From positions 33,421,216 through 33,485,215 of the forward strand of contig CP137674.1 in NCBI GenBank assembly GCA_037976565.1: DNA of 64,000 bases. Reading direction: 5' to 3'. Below are positions 22,944 through 33,302 of the stretch, in pieces (within the stretch, counting starts at the first letter, position 1; every line of letters begins with the position of its first letter). Source of the stretch: Mesocentrotus franciscanus (lineage: Eukaryota > Echinodermata > Echinoidea > Camarodonta > Strongylocentrotidae). Both the position numbers and the translations under genes were made by a program. Under the pieces are notes generated by a model, which was given only the letters and a program-made list of their open reading frames with translations, ran no database searches and was not told the DNA's origin.

Positions 22944-23289
22944 TAGGTGGTCTGTCAACGACAGACTACCTATTGTTTTTGTCAGAATTTTCTTTCTTTA
23001 TTTATTTATTTATTTATTTATTTTTATTTATTTCTCCCCCCTTTTTTGTGTAGAGGATAACTCAAGATCGGTTTTGTCAATTTCTTTCAATTTTGACACA
23101 GTCATAGATCATTGTCATAAGACGTGACAGGAACATTTTCAAGGTCATCAGGTCTTCATGACGTCATCCAGGCGCCATTTTGTGTTTTTTTGTACTTTCA
23201 ACTCATGATCATATCTTCATAACGGAAAGTCATTTCTCATTCATATTTATCATGATCAAGGTCAATATCCGTCCGGTCAATTTCAGGTC

Positions 23290-23445
23290 AAAAAACGCGC
23301 GCATGCGTACGTCCGCGCGTGAGCGCGCGCAAAATTTCAAAATGTTCAAAATCACTTTTATTCAAATGAGATACGTTTCAGGCCATTTTAAGCATTTTGC
23401 AAAAAAACGCGCACGCGCTAATGCGCGCGCGTTCTCGCGCGTACT
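23290..23445. repeat. CG-rich alternating purine-pyrimidine tracts
   Basis: ACGCGCGCATGCGTACG at about 23297 and clusters of GCGCGCGC at 23320 and 23407-23440 stand out in AT-rich surroundings. Related tracts occur at about 25475-25510, 27552-27590, 27665-27690, 28990 and 29090 in the other copies, so they belong to the element family. Such alternation is Z-DNA-prone and unusually CpG-rich. Confidence 0.85.
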
Positions 23446-24221
23446 GGCATTTTGCAACATAAAATCGCCGAATTTTCTCTGTCATCATATTTGGCACATG
23501 TCTCCAAGCATTTTGATACCTTGTTCACCTTTTTCTGACCAGTAATAACGCAATGAGCGTCCGTCAAAGTTGACAGCACGCGCGGACTGCGCTATCTGTA
23601 TCCACAATACATGGGCAAAAACATGCCTATACAAAATTCATTGTAACTCTTCAGAATGGATAGGAACTCCCAATTTTTTTCATATTTGGATAGATTATGA
23701 GTCGGAGATATGATTTCATGTCTCATTTGACCCTCAATTAACTCATGACGTCATCATAATGGCCTCCGAACTCAAAATTTCAATTTGCATATTATGACGT
23801 CAGCATATTTTTGGAAAATTGATTGTATCTCTGTAAATATTGATCGATTTTCTTCCAAATTTTGATATGTTCTAGCTGAGACAATTCTCTACAAATGCAG
23901 TCACCACGATTTTCATTTTGACAAAGGCATCATGGCGTATTTTTGCGATTAAAGGAGGCATGTCAATTTTTCACATTTTGCGTGTATTCTCTATGGGACA
24001 TGACTTTTCTCAAAACTGGATTCTACATTCCGTCTTTCGCGAGCAATATCTCCGTCGTTTTAGTTTTGTTTTCGCTGAGCTTTGAGTATGTTGTAGCTGA
24101 GACAATAAGCTATCACAAGTGTGCCCTTTATTTTTCGATCAGATGCCGGGATCATGCTCATATTTCACTTGCAAAGTGAGATTTGAGAATTCCATTTTCC
24201 GTTCACGTGTAATGTCTATGT

Positions 24222-24294
24222 GGATTATTTTGGTATAGTGGTCATAGCACTTGCCTCCCATTCCGGCGACCCAAGTTCGATTCCTGGTGGGTCA
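24222..24294 (+). pseudogene. tRNA-Gly-like module inside element I
   Basis: GGTATAGTGG (A-box region), CTCCCATT (CCC anticodon context as in glycine tRNA) and AAGTTCGATTCC (B box) occur in tRNA order and spacing, followed by a run of T. The T stem pairs, but the acceptor ends do not and the anticodon loop is irregular, so I call it tRNA-derived and not a working gene. Nearly identical at 26364-26437, degraded at about 29886-29931. Confidence 0.65.
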
Positions 24295-24609
24295 TTTTTT
24301 TTTTTTTTTTTGCCGTCGTTTTAGATTTGATTTTATGATCTTCTTCGACTATTATAACATATTATCATATACAATCACAAACAATGTAATAAAATGCCTA
24401 ATTTTGCGTGTTATATCTATGGGAGAAGAATGTCAATCGTTTGAGTACAACCCTATGGGAAATCTGGTATTAAACCTAATATAGGGTTTATCTCCCAACT
24501 CTGCTACAATATCAAATCACCTTGCTAGTCTCCTTCCCAGACGTTTTACTTTTCCAGTTATTCAGCCCAAGGTATATGCATGTTTACGTCTCTCCCGTGG
24601 ACATAGAAT

Positions 24610-24965
24610 TGTTTACTTGTCTATACTTCTCTCTTTCTCTATATTAAATTCTATTTATGCTGGATATATTGAATGCATCGTTCTCCATTGCATCTCTCTT
24701 TCTCCTCTCTCTTGCTCTGTTTCCCTTCTCCTCTCTTATTTTGCCCCTCTCCTTCTCTTGCTCTGTCTCTGCATATATATCTCTCTCTACTCTTTTACCC
24801 TCTCCCTCTCTCTCTGCCTCCCTCTACCTCGACCTCTTGCCTTGCCTCCCTCTTATTCTCTTGCTCTGTCTCCCTCTGCCTCTGCCCTTCTCTTTTTCTT
24901 CTCTCTCACCCTCTACCTCTCCCGCCTCTGGTTCTCGTTCTCCTTCTATTATGTCTTGTAATGTT
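24610..24965. repeat. CT-rich block in element I
   Basis: Pyrimidine-rich sequence (CTCTCTTGCTCTG, CTCCCTCTGCCTCTGCCC). It is present in elements I and II and absent from III and IV, so it arose in the younger lineage. All three forward frames are open by composition alone. Confidence 0.85.
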
Positions 24966-25197
24966 CCTTAATTTTCTATAGCTCTGCCCTTTGCCCTTTG
25001 GCCTTGGAACTCAAAATACGAATTTGCATATTATGACGTCAGCATATTTATGGAAAATTGATTGTATCTCTGTAAATATGGATCGATTTTCTTCCAAATT
25101 TTGATATGTTGTAGCTAAGACAATTTTCTACAAGATCAGTTATTCAGATTACATAACAGACCACCTAATTCGTCCTCATGACGAATTACATTTCTAG

Positions 25198-27291
25198 TTT
25201 CTTTTTATTTATTTCCGCCACTTTTTTGTGTATAGGATAACTCCAGATCGGTTTTGTCAATTTCTCTCAATTTTGGCACAGTCATAGGTCATTGCCATAA
25301 GACGTGACAGGAACATTTTCAAGGTCATCAATTCTTCATGACGTCATCCAGGCGCCATTTTGTGATTTTCTGAAAATCAACTCATGATCATATCTTCATA
25401 ACGGAAAGTCATTTCTCATTCATATTTATCATGATCAAGGTCAATATCCGTCCGGTCAATTTCAGGTCAAAACGCGCGCGCATGCGTACGTCCGCGCGTT
25501 AGCGCGCGTGCAAAATTTTAAATGCTCAAAATCGTCTCAAATTCATTTTAGATACGTTTCAGGCCATTTTAAGCATTTAAAAAACGCGCGAACTGCGCAT
25601 TTGTAACATAGAATAGCCGAATTTTCTCTGTCATCATTTTTGGCACATTTTTCCAAGCATTTTGATACCTTGTTCATCTTTTTCTGACCAGTAATAACGC
25701 AATGAGCGTCCGTCAAAGTTTACAGCACGCGCGGACCGTATCCACAATACATGGGCAAAAACATGCCTATACAAAATTCATTGTAACTCTTCAGAATGGA
25801 TGGGAACTCCCAAATTTTTTTCATATTTGGATAGATTATGAGTCGGAGATATGATTTCATGTCTCATTTGACCCTCAATTAACTCATGACGTCATCATAA
25901 TGGCCTCCGAACTCAAAATTTCAATTTGCATATTATGACGTCAGCATATTTTGGAAAATTGATTGTATCTCTGTAAATATTGATTGATTTTCTTCCAAAT
26001 TTTGATATGTTCTAGCTGAGACAATTCTCCACAAATGCAGTCACCACGATTTTTCATTTTGACAAAGGCATCATGGCGTATTTTTGCGATTAAAGGAGGC
26101 ATGTCAATTTTTCACATTTTGCGTGTATTCTCTATGGGACATGACTTTTTGTCAAAACTGGATTCTACATTCCCGTCTTTCGCGAGCAATATCTCCGTCG
26201 TTTTAGTTTTGTTTTTGCTGAGCTTTGAGTATGTTGTAGCTGAGACAATAAGCTATCACAAGTGTGCCCTTTATTTTTCGATCAGATGCCGGGATCATGC
26301 TCATATTTCACTTGCAAAGTGAGATTTGAGAATTCCATTTTCCGTTCACGTGTAATGTCTATGTGGATTATTTTGGTATAGTGGTCATAGCACTTGCCTC
26401 CCATTCCGGCGACCCAAGTTCGATTCCTGGTGGGTCATTTTTTTTTTTTTTTTTCCGTCGTTTTAGATTTGATTTTATGATCTTCTTCGACTATTATAAC
26501 ATATTATCATATACAATCACAAACAATGTAATAAAATGCCTAATTTTGCGTGTTATATCTATGGGAGAAGAATGTCAATCGTTTGAGTACAACCCTATGG
26601 GAAATCTGGTATTAAACCTAATAAAGGGTTTATCTCCCAACTCTGCTACAATATCAAATCACCTTGCTAGTCTCCTTCCCAGACGTTTTTACTTTTTCTA
26701 GTTATTCAGCCCAAGGTATATGCATGTTTACGTCTCTCCCGTGGACATAGAATTGTTTACTTGTCTATACTTCTCTCTTTCTCTATATTAAATTCTATTT
26801 ATGCTCTTTATGCTATTTATTTCTCCTCTCTCTTGCTCTGTTTCCCTTCTCCTCTCTTATTTTGCCCCTCTCCTTCTCTTGCTCTGTCTCTGCATATATA
26901 TCTCTCTCTACTCTTTTACCCTCTCCCTCTCTCTCTGCCTCCCTCTACCTCGACCTCTTGCCTTGCCTCCCTCTTATTCTCTTGCTCTGTCTCCCTCTGC
27001 CTCTGCCCTTCTCTTTTTCTCTCTCTCACCCTCTACCTCTCCGCCTCTGGTTCTCGTTCTCCTTCTATTATGTCTTGTAATGTTCCTTAATTGTCTATAG
27101 CTCTGCCCTTTGCCCTTTGGCCTATTATGACGTCAGCATATTTATGGAAAATTGATTGTATCTCTGTAAATATGGATCGATTTTCTTCCAAATTTTGATA
27201 TGTTGTAGCTAAGACAATTTTCTACAAGATCAGTTATTCAGATTACATAACAGACCACCTAATTCGTCCTCATGACGAATTACATTTCTAG
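25198..27291 (+). mobile_element. Helitron/Helentron-like element II, remainder
   Basis: This parallels element I from its GGATAACTCCAGATCGG (about 25234) to the terminus: ACAGACCACCTA, the hairpin at 27261-27281 and CTAG at 27288-27291. The 3' ends of I and II are 2094 bp apart. It lacks a 5' hairpin here because element I inserted into its 5' microsatellite, the 5' piece being 22876-22943. It carries the same internal duplication, tRNA-like module and CT block (about 26745-27080). Confidence 0.65.
26364..26437 (+). pseudogene. tRNA-Gly-like module inside element II
   Basis: Same A-box, CCC-anticodon context and B-box as at 24222, followed by a T run. A plus-strand frame through it (VIALASHSGDPSSIPGG) is just the translated tRNA-like DNA. 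Confidence 0.65.
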
Positions 27292-28686
27292 TTTATTATT
27301 CTGCCATAAATTTGTTCGCAAGATATCTCAAGAATGAATAAAGCCATTATCATGAAACTTTCCATGATGATAGATATTAGTCTAACTTAGAACTGCGTGA
27401 CTTTTCAGTGACTCAAGGTCATCGTGACGTCATCCATGCGCCATTTTGTGAAAATCAACTCATGATCATATCTTCATAACGGAAAGTCATTTCTCATTCA
27501 TATTTATCATGATGAAGGTCAATATCCGTCCAGTCAATTTCAGATCAATAAACGCGCGTACGCGTACGTCCGCGCGTCAGTGCGCGCGCAAATTTTTTAA
27601 TTACTCTAAATCATCTAAAATTCATTTTGCATACGTTTCAGGCCATTTCGAGCATTTTTCAAAAATCACGCACACGCGCATGCGCGCGTTTTCGTCCGTT
27701 TTGGCATTACACAACATGGAATCGCCATTTTTTCTTTCATGATATTTCCCATACTTTTCGAACAATTTGATACCACGTTTATATATTTATTACTATTAAT
27801 AAGGAATTAGCGTCCGTTCAAGATAAATGTCAGTGCGCGCGAGCTCTTCCAATACATAGTATATATGGGCAAAAACATGCCTATACAAAATCCATTATAG
27901 CTCTTTTGGATGCACGGAACCCTCAATTTTGTTTCATATTTAGATAGAGTAGAGTCGGAGATATGATTTCATGTCTCATTTGGCCATTAAGTCTATCGTG
28001 ACATCATCATAATGGCCTTGGAACTCAAAAACGAATTTGCATATTATGACGTCAGCAAATTTATGGAAAATTGATTGCATCTCTGTGAATATTTATTGAT
28101 TTTCTCCCAAATTTTGATATGTTGTAGCTAAGACAATCTTCTACAAGACCAGTACACATTATTCTTCATTTTGATGACGTCATCGTAGTGAAAATTGCGA
28201 TTAAATGTAACATGACAGAATTTACTATATTTGCGTGTTACGCCTATGGAAGGTGAATTTCGTTCACATCATGAATCTACATGACATTGTTCTTTGAGCG
28301 CTATCTAGCTTATATGTGCTCTATTTTCTCCCAAATGTTGGTGGTATAGCTGAGACTATGGGCTTTAGAAACTGTGACTTTTGGTTTTTTGATCAGATGT
28401 TGAGATCATGTCGAAATTTTCAATTGAAAGTTGTAATTGCGACCATGCCAAGGCCGTTTGTCAGCTCTGCATGTAAAGTCTACAAGAACTATTTTTGTCT
28501 ATTGGTTAAAGCACTAGATAGATCCATAATGATCAAGGCTACACAGATGAAAATTGACATATGGATAGACCATAATGGGAAGAGCATTTTATAAGATAAT
28601 GTAAAATCGTGAAAATGCATGCTTCGTTATGTAAAACATTAGCATGCGTATCACCTAATTCGTCAAAGTGACGAATTCAAGTCTAG
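27292..28686 (+). mobile_element. Helitron/Helentron-like element III, remainder
   Basis: Diverged relative of I and II, sharing CATGATCATATCTTCATAAC, TTTCAGGCCATTT, GTCGGAGATATGATTTCATG and ATTATGACGTCAGCA. It ends GCATGCGTATCACCTA, the hairpin AATTCGTC-AAAGT-GACGAATT (28657-28677) and CTAG (28683-28686). It has no CT block and only a trace of the tRNA-like region. Its 5' hairpin is at 22801-22834. Confidence 0.6.
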
Positions 28687-30102
28687 TATTTATTTTGTGT
28701 CTGTATAGAAGAAATTATTATTATTCTTCCTCGAATTTGTTCGCAGGATATCTCAAGAATGGCTGACGCCATTGTCATGAAACTTTCCTGAAAAAGATCT
28801 TAAACCAACTTAGAACTGCGTGACTTTTCAGCGACGCCAGCACCGTGACGTCATTATGCCGTCAATATGTGAAATGTCATTAATGGATGTATCTCAGCCA
28901 TGCATTATCAATTTCAATTCAAAATTGGTATCCATCATGCTCAGATCATGGGTCAGAAATTTAGCACGCACAAGCGCCTGCCCCTTCAAACACGCGCGTA
29001 CGTGCGCCGAAAAAGATAAGGAAAAAATGCTCGAAACCACAAATCAAGTAATTTTCTATACGTTTTAGACAATTTAAAGCGTTTCAAATTTCGCGCGTGC
29101 GGGTAGGTGCGCGCATGTGCGCGCATAACGCACTCGGAACGGAGAAATTCCGTTTTGTTGAAGGTTTTGAATTCCTGATACTTTCCTCAACAATCCCTGT
29201 AAATTTCAGTTATCTTTTACTCATAATGATGGAATAAGTGGGCGTCAAAGATAACAACACGCGCAGCCACACATTTGCAATTTTGAAATTAAAACATGTC
29301 TATGTTTTATTGGCCATAACTTCTTTAAATGCACGGATAACCCAATTTTGTTTTCATATGTGGATAGAGTTTGAGTCGGAGATATGATTTCATGTCCTAA
29401 TTAGCCATTACGTACATTTTGACGTCATCATAATGGCCTTAAAACTCAAAATACGAATTCGCATATTATGATGTCAGCATATTTATGGAAAAACGAATGT
29501 ATCTCTGTAAATATTGATTGCTTTTCTCCCAATTTTGTATATGTAGTAGTTGAGACGATCTTTACAAAAGGTGCCATTGATTTTTCATTTCAACAATGGC
29601 ATCATGGCCATTCTTTCAGTATAAGAGGCATGTCAATTTCCCAATTTTGCGTGTATTCTCTATGGAGGTAAATTTTCTGAAATCTTCATTCTACATTCCA
29701 GTCTTGTTTGAGCAATATCTCGATTCTTTTCTGCCAGCTTCGGATATGTTATAGTTGGGAAATCTCTACATTAAAGATGACATTTATTTTGTAATCAGAT
29801 GTTGAGATTATGGCGATATTTTAACTACAAGGTTTGATTTGAGAATCCAATTTTCCGTTTACGTGTAATTTCTATGTGAAGTTTTTGGTATATTGGTCAA
29901 AGCACTTGCCTCCCATTCCGGCGATCATCTTCTATAGATCCATAATGTTCAATAATACACAGTTGAAACTTGATTGATTGATAGACCATAATGGGAGGAG
30001 TATTTCATAAGGGAAGATGAAATCGTGAAAATGCGTTCTTCATTATGTAACACATGAGCATACGTATCACCTAATTCGTCTAAGTGACGAATTCAAGTCT
30101 AG
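28687..30102 (+). mobile_element. Helitron/Helentron-like element IV, 5' truncated
   Basis: Shares GTTCGCAGGATATCTCAAGA and AACTTAGAACTGCGTGACTT with III, the CG-rich tracts, and the terminus CATACGTATCACCTA, hairpin 30073-30093 and CTAG at 30099-30102. A degraded tRNA-like stretch is at 29886-29931. No 5' hairpin is present, so its start is missing or not recognisable. Confidence 0.6.
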
Positions 30103-30140
30103 TTACAAATTGAGATTATAAGATTAATTTTAACAAGATG

Positions 30141-30500
30141 GGAAACGCGGCCGGGCGCGAGAGGCATGGTAGATTATTTTACAAGATAGATAAACGCAGC
30201 CGGTCGCGAGCAGCATGATGGATTAAGGTAGACAAGGAGGTCATGCCGAACGCGAGAGGTATGACAGATTATTTATACAAGCGGCGTGCATGCAGGCAGC
30301 GATCGAGCAGCATGGTGGATTAAAATAAACAACGAGGCCATGCCGGACGCGATTGGCATGGTAGCAAGCCATGCCATACGCGGCGGACATGGTAGCTTAC
30401 AGCGAACAGGATGTAGGCATGCCAGCTGCAGACACATGCTGAGAACAATAGAGGCATGCCCGGGCGTGCCACCGGCGTGCAGCATGCTAAGACATTTTGA
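30141..30500. repeat. GC-richer degenerate 48-54 bp tandem repeat
   Basis: About five units around GCCGGNCGCGAG, GGCATGGTNGATTA and ACAAGATAGATAAACG start near 30147, 30195, 30239, 30293 and 30337, followed by CATG-rich sequence (CCATGCCATACGC, GGCATGCCCGGGCG, GCGTGCAGCATGC). It contrasts with the AT-rich DNA around it. Open frames on both strands come from the repeat. Confidence 0.75.
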
Positions 30501-31088
30501 CGTCACGCCTAATTACTCATGAGAAATTCCAAGATTAGATGAAGCAAGATAAATGAGTGATGGCTTGAGAGAAACTTTGAATCTATTCAGAGTTGTGATT
30601 TTTGAGCAATTAAAGTATAAATAAGAATGAGGGAAGAGATCCTGTTGAGCAAATCTTTAGAATAGTGGAGGAAGAGATGTGTGACAATAAAACAGATTGT
30701 TATATGTTCAGGACGTTTGACATGAGGAATAATTATTCATCATATTTTATCTTTAGTTCTTATAACATCATTCTCTAGTTTTACACTTTCATCCTCCATC
30801 TCGTCTCCTTAATTGTGATGTAGCATTTTCCCCCCTTAAATCTCTTCATGTTCTATCTCTATTTTATTTTGTCAGCTCTCCTTACTCATTCTTCAAACAA
30901 TGGCCTTTGTATTTTATCTTTTTTCCATTACGATCTGCAAATCTAACACCATGAATGAGTATAATAGAGAACGTTAATTCGAACCTGTGCATTGGTGCAA
31001 GTACAGTGCGTCGGCTGCTAGCGTTTCGCATGGTGGCGATCAGACGTTAGCGGCGCTCTTGCTCTCTTTTCCATCCCATCGTCCCTTG
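30501..31088. other. Anonymous sequence
   Basis: No gene or repeat recognised beyond short T-rich tracts; a (TG)n run at 31089-31106 belongs to the following SINE. Confidence 0.4.
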
Positions 31089-31290
31089 CGTGTGTGTGTG
31101 TGTGTGATTGGGTTTTTACAGACGTGTATCAATCAGATATGATTATTTACGTCTGGGGACCGACCTTTAACGTCACCATCCGAAAGACGTGACTCAGTTT
31201 CGAACCTGCGTCCTCGGCTGAATCAGTTTGTAACTTCCACTTTTAGCTGGATTACAGGCGCACGCCACAACGCCTAGTGCGGTAGCCGGT
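31089..31290 (-). mobile_element. tRNA-derived SINE with (AC)n tail
   Basis: Read on the minus strand: a tRNA-like head with GTGGCGTGCGCCTGTAATCC, a B box GGTTCGAAAC about 60 nt later, the core TTCGGATGGTGACGTTAAAG then GTCGGTCCCC, and an (AC)n tail at 31106-31089. Tail and promoter order support a SINE. The phrase GGATTACAGGCGCACGCC on the plus strand resembles part of primate Alu by convergence of tRNA/7SL promoter sequence only; the rest of the element is not Alu. Confidence 0.7.
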
Positions 31291-31915
31291 AGGCTATTAT
31301 ATTTGAACTACCATTTGAACTTCGTCCGTGCTTGAAATGGCTTTAGATCCTATGTAGAAATCCCGTAAGTACATGTCATATTTATTCCCCAATACGAAGA
31401 ATAATATTTATATCTATGTGCTCTTTTATATTTGAATACTTTTCCGGCGGTTAAACAAAGATTGATTATGAGAGCTCGTGTGCAGTGACTGTCCAATATT
31501 AATTTCGTGCGCCAGTATAGTAGGCGAGTCGAGAGCGGAAGCTGCCTGTAGCGCCCGGCCTGACCCGGGCATTATTGTATTAGTCCATACTGTCATTCGA
31601 TGCTGTTAATTATATCCGGAGTTGGCTGTCGGGTTTAATAAACTTAGGGGCGGGCATCACCTACATGAAGATCTAGATCAAGAAATTGAACATAATTTTC
31701 AATGTTGGTAAAATAGTAATTTTAGTAAAGACAATATCCAAATTAAATTAGATCTAGCACGATTAATTCTGCAAATGCTCATCAATCAATGTTTAAATCA
31801 TATGATCATGCTCATTCTAATTCTATTTCTAGACTAAAGATTTAATTCCCCCTCGCTTTTGATGATCATGCTCATTTTGTTATTCTAAGGATTTAATTTC
31901 CCCTCTCTTTTACAG
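31291..31915. other. Anonymous sequence, possible intron
   Basis: No feature recognised apart from GATGATCATGCTCATT repeated at about 31801 and 31860 and AGATCTAG words. It leads into the polypyrimidine tract CCCCTCTCTTTTACAG at 31900-31915. Confidence 0.4.
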
Positions 31916-32023
31916 GAAAATGTACAGAAGAACTTGTGGCAGTACCAAATGCTTGCCCTCTTTGAGTTTGTGCTTGAAGCAAGAATGTCCTGGAAAACAG
32001 ACCACCACAAGATTAATGAGAAG
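31916..32023 (+). CDS. Candidate internal coding exon, 36 codons, unknown protein
   Basis: A strong acceptor (CCCCTCTCTTTTACAG) and a consensus donor (AAG|GTAAAC) delimit exactly 108 nt that are open in phase 0. It encodes ENVQKNLWQYQ, then a hydrophobic/acidic stretch ALFEFVLEARMSW, then KTDHHKINEK. Aromatic and charged content and precise splice sites make this the best host-exon candidate in the window. No family recognised. Downstream an open segment (EVKAKLEADAKGRFEKYPF, about 32098-32160) and an acceptor TTCTGTTCCAG (32452) exist, but the joins are unclear: phase-0 continuation after 32452 gives only seven codons before a stop. It lies just outside the duplicated block. Confidence 0.45.
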
Positions 32024-32710
32024 GTAAACATGTTTTACCTTTGATTTTTAACTTGATCTGTTTAGTTTGTCAAGTGAAAGGAAATTTTGAAATGAGTGAG
32101 GTCAAGGCCAAGTTGGAGGCAGATGCAAAGGGCCGGTTTGAGAAGTATCCATTCAGGGGTGGCGAAGCTATGCGTACATCACCATGTACATGTATACTAA
32201 CAAGTTGCTGTAGATTTTATTTAAAATGTATTTTAACTTCCAATATTTTTTTTAGAATTAACATTTGAAGGTCATGTAAAGGGGTCCAATACATGAAATG
32301 GAATGGCAAGCAAAAGAAAAATAATTGATCTTCCAATTTTGCTGAAAAAGTAAACATTGAAGACAACTGAAGTTATAAATAATGCTTTTTTATTTGTATT
32401 TTCTTACATATTCAGTTAATATTTATTGAATTGTGTATAATTCTGTTCCAGGGATTGAGAAAGAGGAGATCATAGGGTGCCTCAAGGTTCCAGTTTTGAT
32501 GTTCTGCCCCTTACCTCGAAGCGATGGCACCTTGTGTCTGACAATATAGGAGCAATGCACAATGGACTGGTAATTCATAATGAATATTACAATATTTTTC
32601 AATAAAGTCTGGGAAAGAATTTAGAAACAGAGATAACCTCATAACATGTGAGTCTGTCATGGCATTAAGGTTAAGACGACATTTGCTCCTGCAGCGACTG
32701 CTCCAGGCTT

Positions 32711-33219
32711 TACCGTAAATCTCCGTGTATAAGGCGCACTTTTTGCCGCCGAAAAAATTTGAAAGTCGGGGGTGCGTCTTATACACGGGTACAATTTTTT
32801 TTTTTTTTTTTTTTTTTAAAGTTTCGATTTGTGCCCCTCCACCTGGCGCTATGCCTGGCAATGTCTCCCAGCTCCACTACGAGTAATCGCTGTGTTGACT
32901 CACCACTCGGAAACTAGAACACTCAAATTTGTCTGTCATCTTGGTTTGAAAGTAATCTTTCTAATAGATGTCAATATGTAGTTTATAATAATTCTTCCAA
33001 TTTTTCTTCTATTACACATGGCATACCACAAGGTCCTATCCTAGGTCCTCTACTGTTTTTTTTATTTACATTAATGATCTTACATTCTTCTAAAAAACGA
33101 CATTGTTCCTATTATTTGTGACAAGTTCACAAGCACAAATCGGCGCCTTCAACTGCACCTCGCAGTTAAATGAAAGACCTTCCCGCGTGGGTTTTTAACA
33201 CAGACCTGGGGGTGAAAAC

Positions 33220-33261
<42 letters not shown>

Positions 33262-33302
33262 CTTAAAAAAGGGGTGCGCCTTATACACGGAGATTTACGG
33301 TA
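32711..33302. mobile_element. TA-flanked MITE containing a LINE fragment (copy 1)
   Basis: The terminal inverted repeats CCGTAAATCTCCGTGTATAA...GGCGCAC and the reverse complement ending at 33300 are flanked by TA (32711-32712, 33301-33302). Poly-T tracts lie inside both ends. The interior is foreign DNA including a reverse-transcriptase fragment. The TA target suggests Tc1/mariner-like mobilisation; no transposase. Confidence 0.75.
32942..33110 (+). pseudogene. LINE reverse-transcriptase fragment, frameshifted (copy 1)
   Basis: The plus strand encodes WFESNLSNRCQYV, then GIPQGPILGPLLF, then the YINDL motif, which is the RT palm segment of non-LTR retrotransposons just before the catalytic YxDD. 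Here a run of 8 T shifts the frame between LLF and YINDL; the second copy has 9 T and stays open. YxDD is absent, so it is a short relic. Clade uncertain (CR1/Jockey/RTE type are candidates). Confidence 0.8.

Larger units (their letters stand above)
22944..25197 (+). mobile_element. Helitron/Helentron-like non-autonomous element I (innermost)
   Basis: It starts with a hairpin (22944-22972) and ends with ACAGACCACCTA, the hairpin AATTCGTC-CTCAT-GACGAATT (25167-25187) and CTAG (25194-25197) before a T. A 3' hairpin a few bases before CTAG|T is the Helitron-type end. Subterminal inverted repeats and internal microsatellite are typical of Helentron-derived elements. Inside are two CG-rich alternating segments (about 23296-23440), a repeated phrase with TGACGTCA (23795 and 25033), a tRNA-like module (24222-24294), poly-T and a CT-rich block (24610-24960). 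No helicase gene, so non-autonomous. Class assignment is inference. Confidence 0.65.

Noticed and set aside
24222..24294. Functional tRNA-Gly gene
   Set aside because: The acceptor stem does not pair and the anticodon loop is irregular; it is embedded in a repeated element.
31245..31275. Human Alu contamination (GGATTACAGGCGCACGCC)
   Set aside because: Only this short Pol III-promoter-like phrase matches; the rest of the element has a different core and an AC tail.
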